Origin: Membranipora membranacea | Lineage: Eukaryota > Bryozoa > Gymnolaemata > Cheilostomatida > Membraniporidae | Direction: 5' to 3' | Length of the DNA stretch: 64,000 bases | Assembly: GCA_914767715.1 (NCBI GenBank) | Contig: OU612073.1 | Span: forward strand, 18,786,001-18,850,000 | In this document: positions 11,461 to 22,373 of the stretch, piece by piece | How positions within the stretch are numbered: the first letter of the stretch is position 1 | Layout: every line of letters starts with the position of its first letter | The notes under the pieces: generated by a model | The model's input: only the letters and a program-made list of their open reading frames with translations | The model's database searches: none | What the model was told of the DNA's origin: nothing | Program-made: the position numbers and the translations under genes

Positions 11461-12717
11461 TAAAACAAGCAGCAACTCTGAGAAAGACTACGGAACAAAT
11501 CATCATTAACCAACCTTTAAAAGTTTGGCAGATATAATTGTATAAAATCAGAATGTGTACCAACGCAAATCAGGAAATGTGGATACTTTGTTACAAGTTA
11601 TGATTGATATCACGGTGACCTCAACCAACAATTGAAGATGAAATGTGCACAATTAACCTCTCTTGTCTTTACCAGGCTATTGACCGCCTGCTATTGTGCT
11701 GGAGAAGACGGGAAAATAGGGGTTCATCAGAGTCAGCAGTGCATAAGATTTGGTAAATCATGCATCCAATTATGCGAACTTCGAACCTAGCTACATGGTG
11801 GTGAAGTATGCTTGTATCTAAGTACTCTGACTGTACTGTGGCGACTGCAATTCAGCCAACTACACTGTGGTCAAAAATGTGCTGCTTAGCGTTGTCAAAA
11901 CTGTGGTTATAAATTTTCTTCTCAATAAGTGTAAGGCTCATGAAAATCCTGTTGTTTTTCTAAACAGCCATATCAATCCATTAAAAGCAAGTCTCAAAGA
12001 TTCTAGCTGCAGCGATTGATGGTCATTTGACTTTTATCCAACGTCTAACCAAAATCTGTAACTGTTTTTCCTTGTTTTTTTTATTCTGCTTAAAGTACAG
12101 ATATAAAAAGATACAAGTAATGGAAAGAAATGAGATATATAGAATAAAAAGCAAGGGAACAGCTAGATAGTCCAGGGACTGGAGTGACAGCTGTCCCACT
12201 TCCCTGCCAAAAGGCAAAAGGATGTATAAATGAGCCGCGGTACATAAGTAGTTGCCCCTCACCCTCCACAGGCGCTCTTCCAGACTGTATGTACCTTTAT
12301 TATCTCAAGGGTGATTGAGAAATAAAAAGCTGGTCTGCCTGCAGTAAAGATTGTTGATAAAAATACCGAAGTCTCAAAACGGTTAATGATTGAATAAAAA
12401 ACGATTCATAGTGTACATAGAATACAAAATTACAAAAAAGGTAGAAAATAAACTAAAAAAAAAGATTTGATTCAAAATACTGATAGCCTGTGATCTAAAA
12501 CAGTCTCTAGCGTCGCGTGTCAAAGGAGAGTAGTGTGTATGGTGCGTTGGTGGCCACCATTCTGAGGAATTTGGTTTTCAATCTGTGTTTGACTGTATCT
12601 GCTAATTGGGGCATGGGGGCTTTGGACAGCTTCTTGACACACTTGGTGTTTTGTCCAGATCAGAGCGTTCTTGGGCAGAGAGATGTTGGTACCGGTATAT
12701 AGTTAGTAGGTTGTACA

Positions 12718-13330
12718 TTATTCCGCTTTCAATGAATGTTTCATAGCATAGCGTAGCAAGTTTAATTGATGTTCCCATATAAAATGTAGTTTTTCCATTA
12801 CATGCAGCTTCTTACGAGCTTTTTTGATGAGATTTCTGGTGTTTTCGAGAAATTTCACTTTGTTTGATATCATGGCTCTTAGATATTTATATTTCTCGAC
12901 TCGTTCGATGACGACACCACTAAGAGACAATTCCTCTGGACTGGGATTGTCCCTCACATTAGATAGGCTAAGGTCTTTACATTTGTTCTGATTCAATACA
13001 AGTTGGTTATCATTGCACCATTTGTACAGAGTTGTCATCTCTTGCTGCATAGTTGAGGGTTGGTTTTGGGCTAGTTTTTCGAGAAGTCATAAGTCGTCAG
13101 CATATTTATACAGAAGCATTGTTACTGGTGGGCGCTAGCTGATCTACATATATTGAGAACAGAACATAACTCTGAGCTTTCTGAATGAGGACGCTCCAAA
13201 AACTTGACATGAACTCTGCTGTCTGTGCATTTTTTACTTTGCTTGGTGTATATAACCAGTTTTTACCTGATACTCTGTAATAAACTATAGGGAGTTTAAA
13301 AATTGGCTGCATGGCCATATAAGTGATTTT
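12718..13330 (-). pseudogene. Reverse-transcriptase fragment of a non-LTR retrotransposon
   Basis: Read on the minus strand, about 13205-13125 encodes an LFSIYVDQLAP block that corresponds to the conserved LF-x-x-Y-x-N-D-L of LINE reverse transcriptases. After a broken YADD region, 13050-12718 encodes 110 residues with the typical thumb-side signature (LYKWCNDNQLVLNQNKCKDL, then YKYL and an RKKLHVM block). At least one frame break separates the two parts, so the enzyme is dead. Probably CR1/jockey-like. Confidence 0.6.
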
Positions 13331-13816
13331 ATTTTATACCGATCCATTACTCATTTTAAAAAAAGTGCCAAAAACTGTGAGCACTCATTTTATTCAAGGA
13401 TTCAATTGCATCCAAGATATCCTCTCGGTACAATGATTGTCGAAAGCTAAAACTGACTCGAAGAATGTGTAAATAGCTTTTATACTTTTTACATGAGAAC
13501 TATTTTAACCAGAGCAACTAGACTTTTTTTAGTCTGAATTATAGTCAGCATTCGGGCCCTGGATCATCTCCCGAGTACAAATGGACAAAACATACAGGAG
13601 TTGTCCCTACATATATACAAGTAGAGGACAACTCGAACCGCATTAAATAATTTTGTTTCTTTTGAGGCTTTAATTGACCTAGGAAAATGTAAACATACAG
13701 ACATCCGGTTTTGCTTTCTTGACTCATTCTCATCATTTTATCCATTTTTATGTGGAAGTGGGCACATGATAGTGACTCATAGCTGTGAATATATTCTCTT
13801 ACCTGGCAAAGCAATC

Positions 13817-16800
13817 ATGGATTTCTTCAAGAGTGGTCCAAATTATACAAAGCTTAAGACAAACCTGAGACTGGTTGTAAACAGACTGAAATTGTTAGAG
13901 AAGAAAAGGACTGAGATAGCTCTCAAGTCCAGAGTGGAGATTGCTGATTATATTAAATCTGGGAAAATAGACAGAGCCAGAATAAGAGTAGAGCATATAG
14001 TCAGAGAAGACTATGCAGTGGAGGCTATGGAGAGGCTGGAGATGTATGCTGACCTGTTGTTGGCTAGATTTGGCCTCATTGAGAGCATGAAGTGAGTTTC
14101 AAACCAGCAACCAAGTACACATGTGACATATTGCACACCACTAACCCTGCATAAGATGCGTCTTATTGGTACTTGTTGGATGCATTATTATCGACTAACA
14201 CCTAGTATTAATTGATAACAATGTTTCGGTTGTCTGCCTAACTATGAAGTAAAGGAGATAAGGAAAGAGGACATTATTTGCGACATGTTTATGGGAGCGA
14301 AGCGATCGGGTTTGAATGGTAGACTTCCTGAAAATAGAATCCGTTGTTGTAACATATTGTGCAATACAGCATTTATTTTGTATTTCAGAGAACTAGACCC
14401 AGGTCTGAAGGAGGCTATAGTTTCCATTTTATGGGCCACACCACGACTCAGAGCCGAGGTACGTATTTGCTAGTAGGATCAACAGAGTAAATTGACTGAG
14501 TCAAGTAACCGTCTTGACTGTTGATTGGTTCAATAAATTCAATATGATATCACATATTACAAGATAACTGAACATGATTATCTTTGATCTAGTGGTGTGG
14601 TTATTCAAATCACTTTTATTTTCAAAGTAGGTATGTCATGTCATAGGCTAAGCTTTGAAGATGAAGCCCAGGAGTTGGCTTGAGGATCAATATCACACCA
14701 TAAAATACTAGGTGTTGTTATAATACTATGTGCTTCAAACCTGAACAAATGATTGAGTAGATAGTCTACATTTAATCATATAAAACGTGTTTACTGTTAA
14801 TAAATATAATCGCTCTGTAAAGGTTGCTGAGTTTGGGGTGGTGAGCCATGAGTTAACCACTAAGTATGGTAAGGAGTTTGCCGAGGCTTGTGTAGCTAAT
14901 TCTCTTGAGTCTGTCAGAGTGAATGAGAAGCTGTTACACAGGATGAGTATAGCTGCTCCTCCTCCTAGTCTTGTAGGTAAGTTTCTCATTATCTAATATG
15001 CCTAAATTGAAGGCGAACAGGATAATGTTACATTACAATGATTCATGCTGTTCTGAATAGGCACTAAAAACAGTCGCTAGCGACAGGTGTCACGGTAAGA
15101 TGTGTGCCAGGTGCTGTATGGGACATATCTTATAGCACTCAAGACATATAAAGCATTTTTTTTGGTGCTGTTAAGGCCAAATGAGTGCTGTGAGACATGT
15201 CCCATACAGCTCTTGCCACGCATCTCACAACAACCGAGTGTTAGATTGGAGTAGCCCAAGTACCTAAAATATGTCTTAGCGCGAGACATGGGCTGCACCA
15301 ACTAACACCCTACTATGATTGGCTGGCTGGCTACTGTTCAAACAGGACTATACTGTTTCTGTAATGTAGTTATAGTACACAGATGATGGGGAAATGATTC
15401 GCTCATATGTTGACCATTGTCTGCCACGATGTCATGTTCTCCCTTAACATAACACAAGAAATAATTATTGACTAATTATTCAATATCGCCCTGTTTTTCT
15501 TTCCGAGAGAAAGGGAGTTCATTACTTGCAACTAACTTACTTTTTGTTAATCTCTTTCACACAAAGATTTTGGTCAAAAATGTTGGTTAAAACGCAAGGA
15601 TAAGTCACTCACAACATTCCAAAGCAGATGCTTATGCGGACACATATTGAACGACTTTCCTGTTCATTATTATAGAGAAGTATATGGTGGTAATTGCCTC
15701 CACTTATAAAGTAAGGTACACACCAGACCCTACAGTTCTAACTGGGGATGATCTCAGGAGTCTGGATGTTTTTCTACCACACGACAACTCAATGACCCTA
15801 TCTGAGGTAAAGTTGAATAGATTTAATTCAGCTCATGTGTGGATTGTACTAACAACTGCAATGTGGTACAATTTGGGGGCCACTGAAGTAATATTGCACC
15901 CAGCAGGGTAACCTACTTGAATTTGGGCAAGCACTTAAAAAATGGTGATTTTGACGAATGGTAATTATTTATATATTTGAGTTGTCCCCTGATTGTCACC
16001 ATTATAATTGAACGGGTAGTATATAAACTGGTAACAGGTATAGCGTCTATTTCATCAGGAAGGGGGGGGGCTCTCTCGTCCAACCTGGTTTCAAGGACTG
16101 AGACTGATTGGATGAACATGAATGGTAATCAGCAACAATTAACCATTCCTAAAATAAAAAAGATAATTAACCTTATATATTGAATCTATCTTAGGAAGAT
16201 GAGTATAGAGTCGTGTTAATTTTGGCGATTATTTATGGAAAAATCTTTGTAAATGCAAGTCCGTCGTAAAATATCGTAACATGTCCTCTATTTTTTACTT
16301 TTGTAGGCTCCACCTGCCCCCTCAGCCTCAGAGCTATACTCATCAACACCTCAAGGTGGGGGCGGGTCACAACCGCCTCCTAATGTAGGAGGATATCAAC
16401 CACCACCATCTGCACCAACATACCAACCGAAAACAGGTATTAAGTACTCCTCCCTACCCAGAATAATGTTACAACATAAAATAGTATGGTATATAGGAAC
16501 ATTATTCTGGGTATAAATAGATCAACTTTGATCCATTTTGCCAGCGTTGGAGTTACCCCGCTACTGACACGCAAAAGGGAAAACCTTTTTTCCTTCGGCG
16601 TGTCAGTAGAGGGGGTAACTCCAACGCTGGCAAAATGGATCAAACTTGATTTAGGTATAAAAAATAGTAGAATCATGTTTGCTTTTGAGTACAACATACA
16701 CTCGTGCTTTTTTAGATCATGAGGTGGTTACCCCTAGCCTTGTCAGGCGGCCACGGGTTTTGGTTTTTTTTTTTTACAAAACCAAAATAACCAAAGCCCG

Positions 16801-19310
16801 TGGCCATGTGACAAGGTTACCCCCGCTTTACAAAGAGATTTATTTAAGGTAGATACACGGGGTCAGCAAATATCAACTTTCTATACACCGTTAGAAAGCT
16901 GCCGAGCTACTGAACGATAAGAACTCATCAAAAATGTCGTCACGTCATGTTGTGTGTGATTTTCGAAATCTGACGATATAATGTGGAACTTTAAGGTAAT
17001 GTCAAAGACCGATCCGAATATCAACATATCATATACCGTTGGAAAGCTGCTGAGTTACTGAAAATGAATGGCTGAACAAAAACTTGATTCGATGAGGTTG
17101 TGTCATTTTAGGGAGGAAATGAGGCAGAAAACGCTCTTTTTGTCAATGCAAAAGAATGCCAAAAAACAGCTAGTTTTAGGGCCTTTTGAGGTCTTTTTAG
17201 GGACTTTTGAGGTGTTTTTTGGCATTCTTTTGCGTTAAATTCAAGAAAAATGAAGATGCAATGAAAAATCATGTTGTCATTTCATGTGTGCACCATGGTT
17301 AATGAAAGCGGCTTCGTATGTGAGAACTTTCAAAAAAACTTTGTTTGGCCACAATAATGGTTATTTGGACAGCATGTTTGGCGTTATACAAAGGCGGCGA
17401 AAATATTAGCCGTATTCAAGAGTCTACTGTCATTGCAGTATGCAAGCTAAGTTTTTTAAAGTCAATGTGTATGACATTTGAAGAGTACTCTAAGAGAAAA
17501 TCATAAATAATTTTGATTCGAGCCTATGATCTGTTGTGAATTAATGATTGAAATTTCACATATTTTCACGGCTTCACGAAAAAAATGTGCTGTATGGCGT
17601 GACGTAAAAAGTCAATTTAGACTAGTCATTTATCAGAGAAAATCAAATTTTATGTTGAACGCAATCTCTAAGTATACATTTCACATGTCTTGAAATTTTT
17701 TGCAATTAATTTGACTCCTCCATCTGCATTGACAAAAACGGCGTTTTTTGCCTCATTTCCTCCCTAAAATGACACTACGTCATCGAATCAAGTTTTTGTT
17801 CAGGTATTGATTTTCAGTAGCTCGGCAGCTTTCCAACGGTATATGATATGTTGATATTCGGATCGGTCTTTGACATTACCTTAAGCAAAGATTTGAGATA
17901 GATTGAATAAGTGAGAGTCATTCCTTTTGCTTTTTTCCACTGAACTGCTGTTCAAATGACATACATCTAAACTTGCAGCACAGACCATTAAAGGTAGATA
18001 TATCTTACGCCATTTTTCCATAACGCCAAACATGCTGTCAAAAGGTCCATTACTGAGGCCAGACAAATTTTTTGTGGAAGTTCTCACATACAAAGCTGCT
18101 TTGATTAGGCATAGTAAAAACAGGAAATGCCAACAGAATATGGCACTGTGTATCAGTTTTCCCCGAATTGCGCATCACAGAATGCCCAAAAACACCTTAA
18201 AAAGCCCCTAAAATTGCCTTTTTTTTGGTTCTGTGGTGCGTTATTCGGGGAAAACTGGTACGTAGTGACATATTCTGTTGGCATTTCCTGTTTGTACTAT
18301 GCCTAATCAAAGCGGCTTCGTATGTGAAAACTTCCACAAAAAATTTGTCTGGCCTTAGTAATAGTCCTTTTGACAGCATGTTTGGCGCTATGGAAAAATG
18401 ACACAAAATGTGTCTACCTTCATTGGTCTGTGCCGATCTTGATTAATTTGTTTTACTGCTGAAAATTGGGATGCATGTCATTTAACAAGCACTCTAGTGG
18501 GAAAAAGCAAAAGATTTGGCTTTACTTATTCAATCTATTTAAAATTGATGCTCAAAGATTCACATTATATCTTCAAATTTCTAAAATCACACACAACATG
18601 ACGTGACGTTAACTTTGGGCTCATGATATATTATTTTCAACCAAATATTAGGATGAACTATATCCCTAAGAATAAGTATAACCTGTTTTGAAATTTCTAG
18701 CAATCAAATTAGCTCAGCCATCCACTTTGCTAAAAACAGCCTTTTTGGCCTCATTTCCTTGATAAAATGACGCAACGTCAACCAATCCTCTTTTTGATGA
18801 TCTGTTAGCGATCAGTAGCTCGTCAGCTTTCCAATGGTGCATGGAAAATTGATATTTACTGACCCCGTGTCTCTACCTTAAGCATTAAACTCATTGTTTT
18901 GCCTGATGTGTATAACCTTAGTAAGCAAGTAATCAGTAACCATAGATCATACAATCTCTAAAATATGGCCAGGTGATTGGTAGTAGCATTTTATTATCAA
19001 CCACATTATGATTTGAATGTTGATTGTAGCATAATGCATCCACCATCAACTCAGGCAATGTTTGAGCACGTAACTGATTCAGCAGTCACCAATTCTGAAA
19101 CTAACTCAGCGGTTGGTGCCAAAAATAACAGTGACAGGTCATCACACTGTTTATTTTTATGTTTTAGGACCACCACCAGATATGGGTTTTAATTTACCAG
19201 ACATCCCGTCATCTAAGCCTGCCGCAGGAGGAGGCAATCAACCACCTGGTGATGATAGTATGAACTTTGATGATTTAGAAGCTAGATTCAATCGCCTTAA
19301 AAAGCGGTGA
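13817..19310 (+). CDS. IST1: IST1 homologue, ESCRT-III regulator
   Basis: Six coding exons: 13817-14091, 14389-14458, 14823-14976, 15676-15806, 16307-16436 and 19168-19310. All have GT-AG introns with matching phases and give 300 residues. Residues 1-180 are the Ist1/ESCRT-III-like helical domain, with the family-typical LKLLEKKRTE, RARIRVEHIVRED and DLLLARFGLI blocks. A Pro/Gly-rich linker follows (exon 5), and the C-terminus DDLEARFNRLKKR is a MIT-interacting motif for VPS4-type partners. IST1 binds CHMP1 and VPS4 and acts in endosomal sorting, abscission and endosomal tubule fission. The start at 13817 matches the family. An in-frame upstream ATG at 13766 would add 17 unrelated residues and is less likely. 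The protein is shorter than the human one (about 365 aa), mainly in the linker. Intron 5 (2.7 kb) is filled with hairpin elements. Confidence 0.93.
15095..15320. repeat. Dispersed palindromic repeat, copy 1
   Basis: Lies in intron 3 of IST1. GTGCTGTATGGGACAT near 15112 is inverted as ATGTCCCATACAGC near 15198, giving a hairpin. The right flank (GAGTGTTAGATTGGAGTAG, then GACATGGGCTGCACCAACTA) matches 59500-59575 in the same order. Possibly a non-autonomous DNA element. Confidence 0.6.
16455..16513. repeat. Small perfect hairpin in IST1 intron 5
   Basis: TACCCAGAATAATGTT (16455-16470) is followed by its exact reverse complement AACATTATTCTGGGTA (16498-16513), with a 27-base spacer. It begins 19 bases after the exon 5 donor and sits next to a second, larger hairpin. 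Confidence 0.8.
16521..16650. mobile_element. Near-perfect hairpin MITE
   Basis: Arms of about 60 bases are almost identical inverted copies: ATCAACTTTGATCCATTTTG at the left end and its counterpart CAAAATGGATCAAACTTGAT at the right end, meeting at a short loop near 16583. So few mismatches suggest a young insertion or strong structural constraint. A related, more diverged element with the same TTTGATCCA/TGGATCA termini is at 56516-56606. Confidence 0.75.
16724..16825. mobile_element. Second hairpin element in IST1 intron 5
   Basis: The left arm GGTTACCCCTAGCCTTGTCA (16726-16745) continues through GGCCACGGGTTTTGGTT. The right arm AACCAAAGCCCGTGGCC ... TGACAAGGTTACCCCC is its inverted copy. 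The loop is T- and A-rich. No coding capacity. Confidence 0.7.
16844..18881. mobile_element. TTAA-flanked foldback element (outer), interrupted by a related element
   Basis: Bounded by TTAA on both sides (16844-16847 and 18878-18881). The terminal inverted repeats begin TTAAGGTAGATACACGGGGT on the left and TTAAGGTAGAGACACGGGGT on the right (read inward), then share the AAATATCAA, GAAAGCTG and GAGCTACTGA blocks. The arms are long imperfect inverted copies that meet at a T/A-rich loop near 18215. The left arm is split at 16991-17884 by another member of the family. Without that insert the element is about 1.15 kb. TTAA targets are the hallmark of piggyBac-type transposition. No transposase is present, so it is non-autonomous. 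Confidence 0.8.
16991..17884. mobile_element. TTAA-flanked foldback element (inner), nested in the outer one
   Basis: TTAA at 16991-16994 and 17881-17884. The terminal inverted repeats of about 140 bases read TTAAGGTAATGTCAAAGACC inward from both ends and continue to the GCCTCATTTCCTCCCTAAAA block. The interior shares GGCTTCGTATGTGA and GACAGCATGTTTGGCG with the outer element, so both belong to one family. An internal 20-base hairpin (GCAAAAGAATGCCAAAAAAC and its inverse) lies at 17150-17232. The interrupted outer arm resumes directly after the right TTAA, which proves insertion order. Confidence 0.82.
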
Positions 19311-19710
19311 TATAGTTTATACCTTAAAATTATGAAATGGACACAGCTTAGAGTAAAACTACCAATTTATTCGTTATCATCCTAAGACGCTGCTCGGTAG
19401 AATCAAACCTTAGAATGTGTGAATAATAGACACGCTTTTATTATCTTTTCCGGTCAAATCACACAGCTTTTTTACTAGTCAACAGTAGTATTCAAAGATG
19501 TGCGATGTTATGATATGCACCATCAAACAGTTACACCTATCATCGAAACATTCCACCTCTCACAACAGGTGAAATGTTCGATGATCAGAGTGCAAAAAAA
19601 ACAGTTATGAAATTGTGTTAATTTTTAATGGGCCATTTTTCTCCTGGTGATAGTGAAAAGTAGATTCCCTCCGTTACTGATGTTACGCTTATACCCTGCG
19701 AGCGATATGT

Positions 19711-19716
19711 AATAAA
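19711..19716 (+). terminator. Candidate poly(A) signal of IST1
   Basis: AATAAA 401 bases after the IST1 stop codon, the first canonical hexamer I see on the plus strand in this stretch. Confidence 0.45.
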
Positions 19717-20541
19717 TAGGTTACAAACTGACAAATGATATATAGGCTATGCTTGAAGTATGCTTTTACACTACTTGGAATACCAGAAATGGGAAAGAAA
19801 TATTAAATCATTCATATATATATATAGGACAAAATATTCACATGGCACACAATATTGTCTAGGAACACAAGTTTTTGTTTCCATTGATCAAACTTCACAA
19901 TGAACGCCAGGGAGAGTAAAATTCCTTTCTACCATAACATTTGATTTCATAAGTAGGATGTAGAAAACATAGTTATGAGCTATCCTATTTTACTTTGTGT
20001 GGGAACAACTCCTATTAAAATGAAAACTGTTTCCTTATTTGAGCATTGTCGATCGTTGCAATGTAACAGCTCACGCTTACATGGTACATGGTATAAAAAA
20101 GTTTGACTTATCATCTGGGAAAACCGAAGCGTTTCATCATTGGAATGATGTATAATTTTGATATTTATGGATTGAGGCTATGTCAGCAAGAGGAAAACAT
20201 ATAACACCCAACAAACCTGAGTCAATACCTCTTGACAACTTCAATCATTGGCTAAGTCAAACATTAAGGTACATCACAAATTGGTATGTCACTATATCTG
20301 CTAGGTGTTGATACGCATCCCTTTTATGACAGTATTAATTGATTCTGAGGTAACAATAAAGGAAGTGAAAAAGATGATTCAAATAACCTGAAAAATATTC
20401 AACATTTATCAATAGCACAATATATAATGTTGATATTCAATTCCCCACTGTGTTTTGAAAATCCTATGCTCCTATCTACTTCTCGCAACAAATCATCATC
20501 GCCAATTTGCATCGAAAGAGAAGACAACTCGGCATTTTTGT

Positions 20542-20672
20542 TGAGTTGCGACATTTTCGACGTTAGTGGGTTAAAGCCATTGCGACGTTGGTGGGTTTGC
20601 GACGTTATAAAAACTTTCGTTGCGACGTTTTTGGGATTGCGACATTAGTGGAACGCTAGATTGCGACGTTTG
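20542..20672. repeat. Interspersed GCGACGTT-type minisatellite
   Basis: Six or seven irregularly spaced variants of TTGCGACGTTNGTGGG (for example near 20578, 20599, 20622, 20637 and 20659). The array is CpG-containing in an AT-rich, CpG-poor neighbourhood. It lies about 0.85 kb past the IST1 poly(A) signal. Origin unknown. Confidence 0.65.
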
Positions 20673-22043
20673 TGGGTTCAACAGGGTGTTTCAATTAGAA
20701 TGCGCAAGGTTTGTGAAAGCAAATTACCACTATCACATTGCTCAAAATTATCACTCACTATCAATTAGACAAATTTGTCCCTAATCGCTCCCTCAGTATG
20801 TATATATTTCCGTCAATAAGTGAGCGATTTCTGAGTAATACCCTATAGCAGGTCTCGCTGAGCGTTATTATAGTGACTTTGGCTGATTTTAACTGAAAGA
20901 CCCCCTGTCTAGCATGATCTATATTTTACATAACCACTACCTTGTCCACAAATTTCGTAGCAACTGCACTCAAAATGGATTGACAAATCTCCTTCGCTAG
21001 ATTATCATATGAGTATGCTGAGTTGCACATCTTAATCATGTGGGTTGGCGTTTCATCAAATCAAATCTATTTATTTCCCAATATCTCAACAGTTTCATAC
21101 TTGAGGTTGAGCAGTATTTCTATTCTTCCTACTCCGACTTGTTATATTCTGGTGACCTTGGTGTCAGGTGAGCGTTTTCATCCTATCGACAGTAATAGGA
21201 TATGTATGAGGAAAAATGGTTAAATGTGCCGTGAAGTTGTAGCGATTTGTTATAAACAGTGAGTAGATCAAATTTCTAATAGAGGAAATCATTTGATTTA
21301 AACGTCATAATGTATTAAATTGATTTACTAAGAAGTCAATATGTTGGTGCTTCACAAAATTGAGTTTTATCGACCTTGACAGCAGTTTGGTGGATATACC
21401 CAGCCTGACACTTGTCTTCTAATATGCCTGAAGCGTTTTGTCATTCTGTGAGCTCTTACAGATTTCTGCTCTCAATATCTACATTATAAAATCATTACAG
21501 GTAAAACAAATCATAAATAATTAATCAAGTATAATTACTAATTAGCCAATGATGACACAACGAGAGGATCCAAGGTGACATTGGTCAACAAAACTGAACA
21601 AACAACACGGCACTGATATCATCTTAGCTCATTAGTTTTTTTTCTTGATTGGAAGAATAATAAATCTATCAGCTCCCCACTAATTCATATGAGCTGATGA
21701 TCTACTTTTTGAACAGGATATTTCTGCTACTGTGAAGGGAAAAAACTCTATTCAGAGTTTTAGCTGTAATTTCAGTGTTTCAGGTAATGATATATCTATC
21801 TATCATTATATAGAAACTATGTCGTGTTTTATCAGAGCATTGATCTCAGCTTATTATCCTGTGGCTATCAACATATGGTCTGTCTCATGCCATCATCTGA
21901 ACTTTAACACCAAGGCGTCATCTAAGAGAGATTTACATTGCTGTTTCTTCTTCAATCTTCAGGCGGATTATCCTCGACTAACTTATGAGGCTAAACACAA
22001 TAAGAATTCTCCTCTAAAGCTTGTTTGAAGAATATTCATAGAG
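20673..22043. other. Intergenic stretch without a supported gene
   Basis: AT-rich sequence. A 98-codon plus-strand open frame (21732-22028) includes a stretch after a possible acceptor at 21961 that reads ADYPRLTYEAKH, but I found no linked exons and do not call it. Confidence 0.4.
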
Positions 22044-22194
22044 ATGAGGGAAAGTTCTGCTCTGTTAGAAGCTCACAAGAGTCTCTCAGAGAGATTCATT
22101 GAAGTCGACAAGAAAAACAGATTTGAGGACATGAGACTGGACACCTATAAGAAAGTTGTTGATAAAGAAGCAGGTTTCATCTCAACACAAATAC
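22044..22194 (+). CDS. Orphan exon-like segment, coiled-coil-like, partial
   Basis: An ATG at 22044 opens 50 codons that end at a strong GTGAGT donor (22195). The peptide is rich in Glu, Lys, Arg and Leu (RESSALLEAHKSLSERF, then EVDKKNRFEDMRLDTYKKVV), which looks like real coiled-coil protein rather than noise. I found no convincing acceptor partner in the next 3 kb; downstream lies a minus-strand LINE fragment. It could be the first exon of an unrecognised gene, an exon stranded by rearrangement, or a pseudogene piece. It is not in frame with the gene starting at 25446, which has a stop codon directly before its ATG. Confidence 0.35.
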
Positions 22195-22373
22195 GTGAGT
22201 AAGACTAACTCAACATTTTAGTATGAGGTAAGCACAATGATAACTTTGTTGTCAAATTGCCCTCTATTTTGATGTTTGTTTGATGTTTGTTTATTTAGAC
22301 ATTTCCTGTATCACTCCTAAAAAGGTTGACAAAATTGAAATGTTTACATAAAAATTGATGGAAAAATATTGCA

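Noticed and set aside
13766-13816. Upstream in-frame ATG extending IST1 by 17 residues
   Set aside because: The extension has no similarity to IST1 proteins, while the start at 13817 aligns with the family N-terminus.
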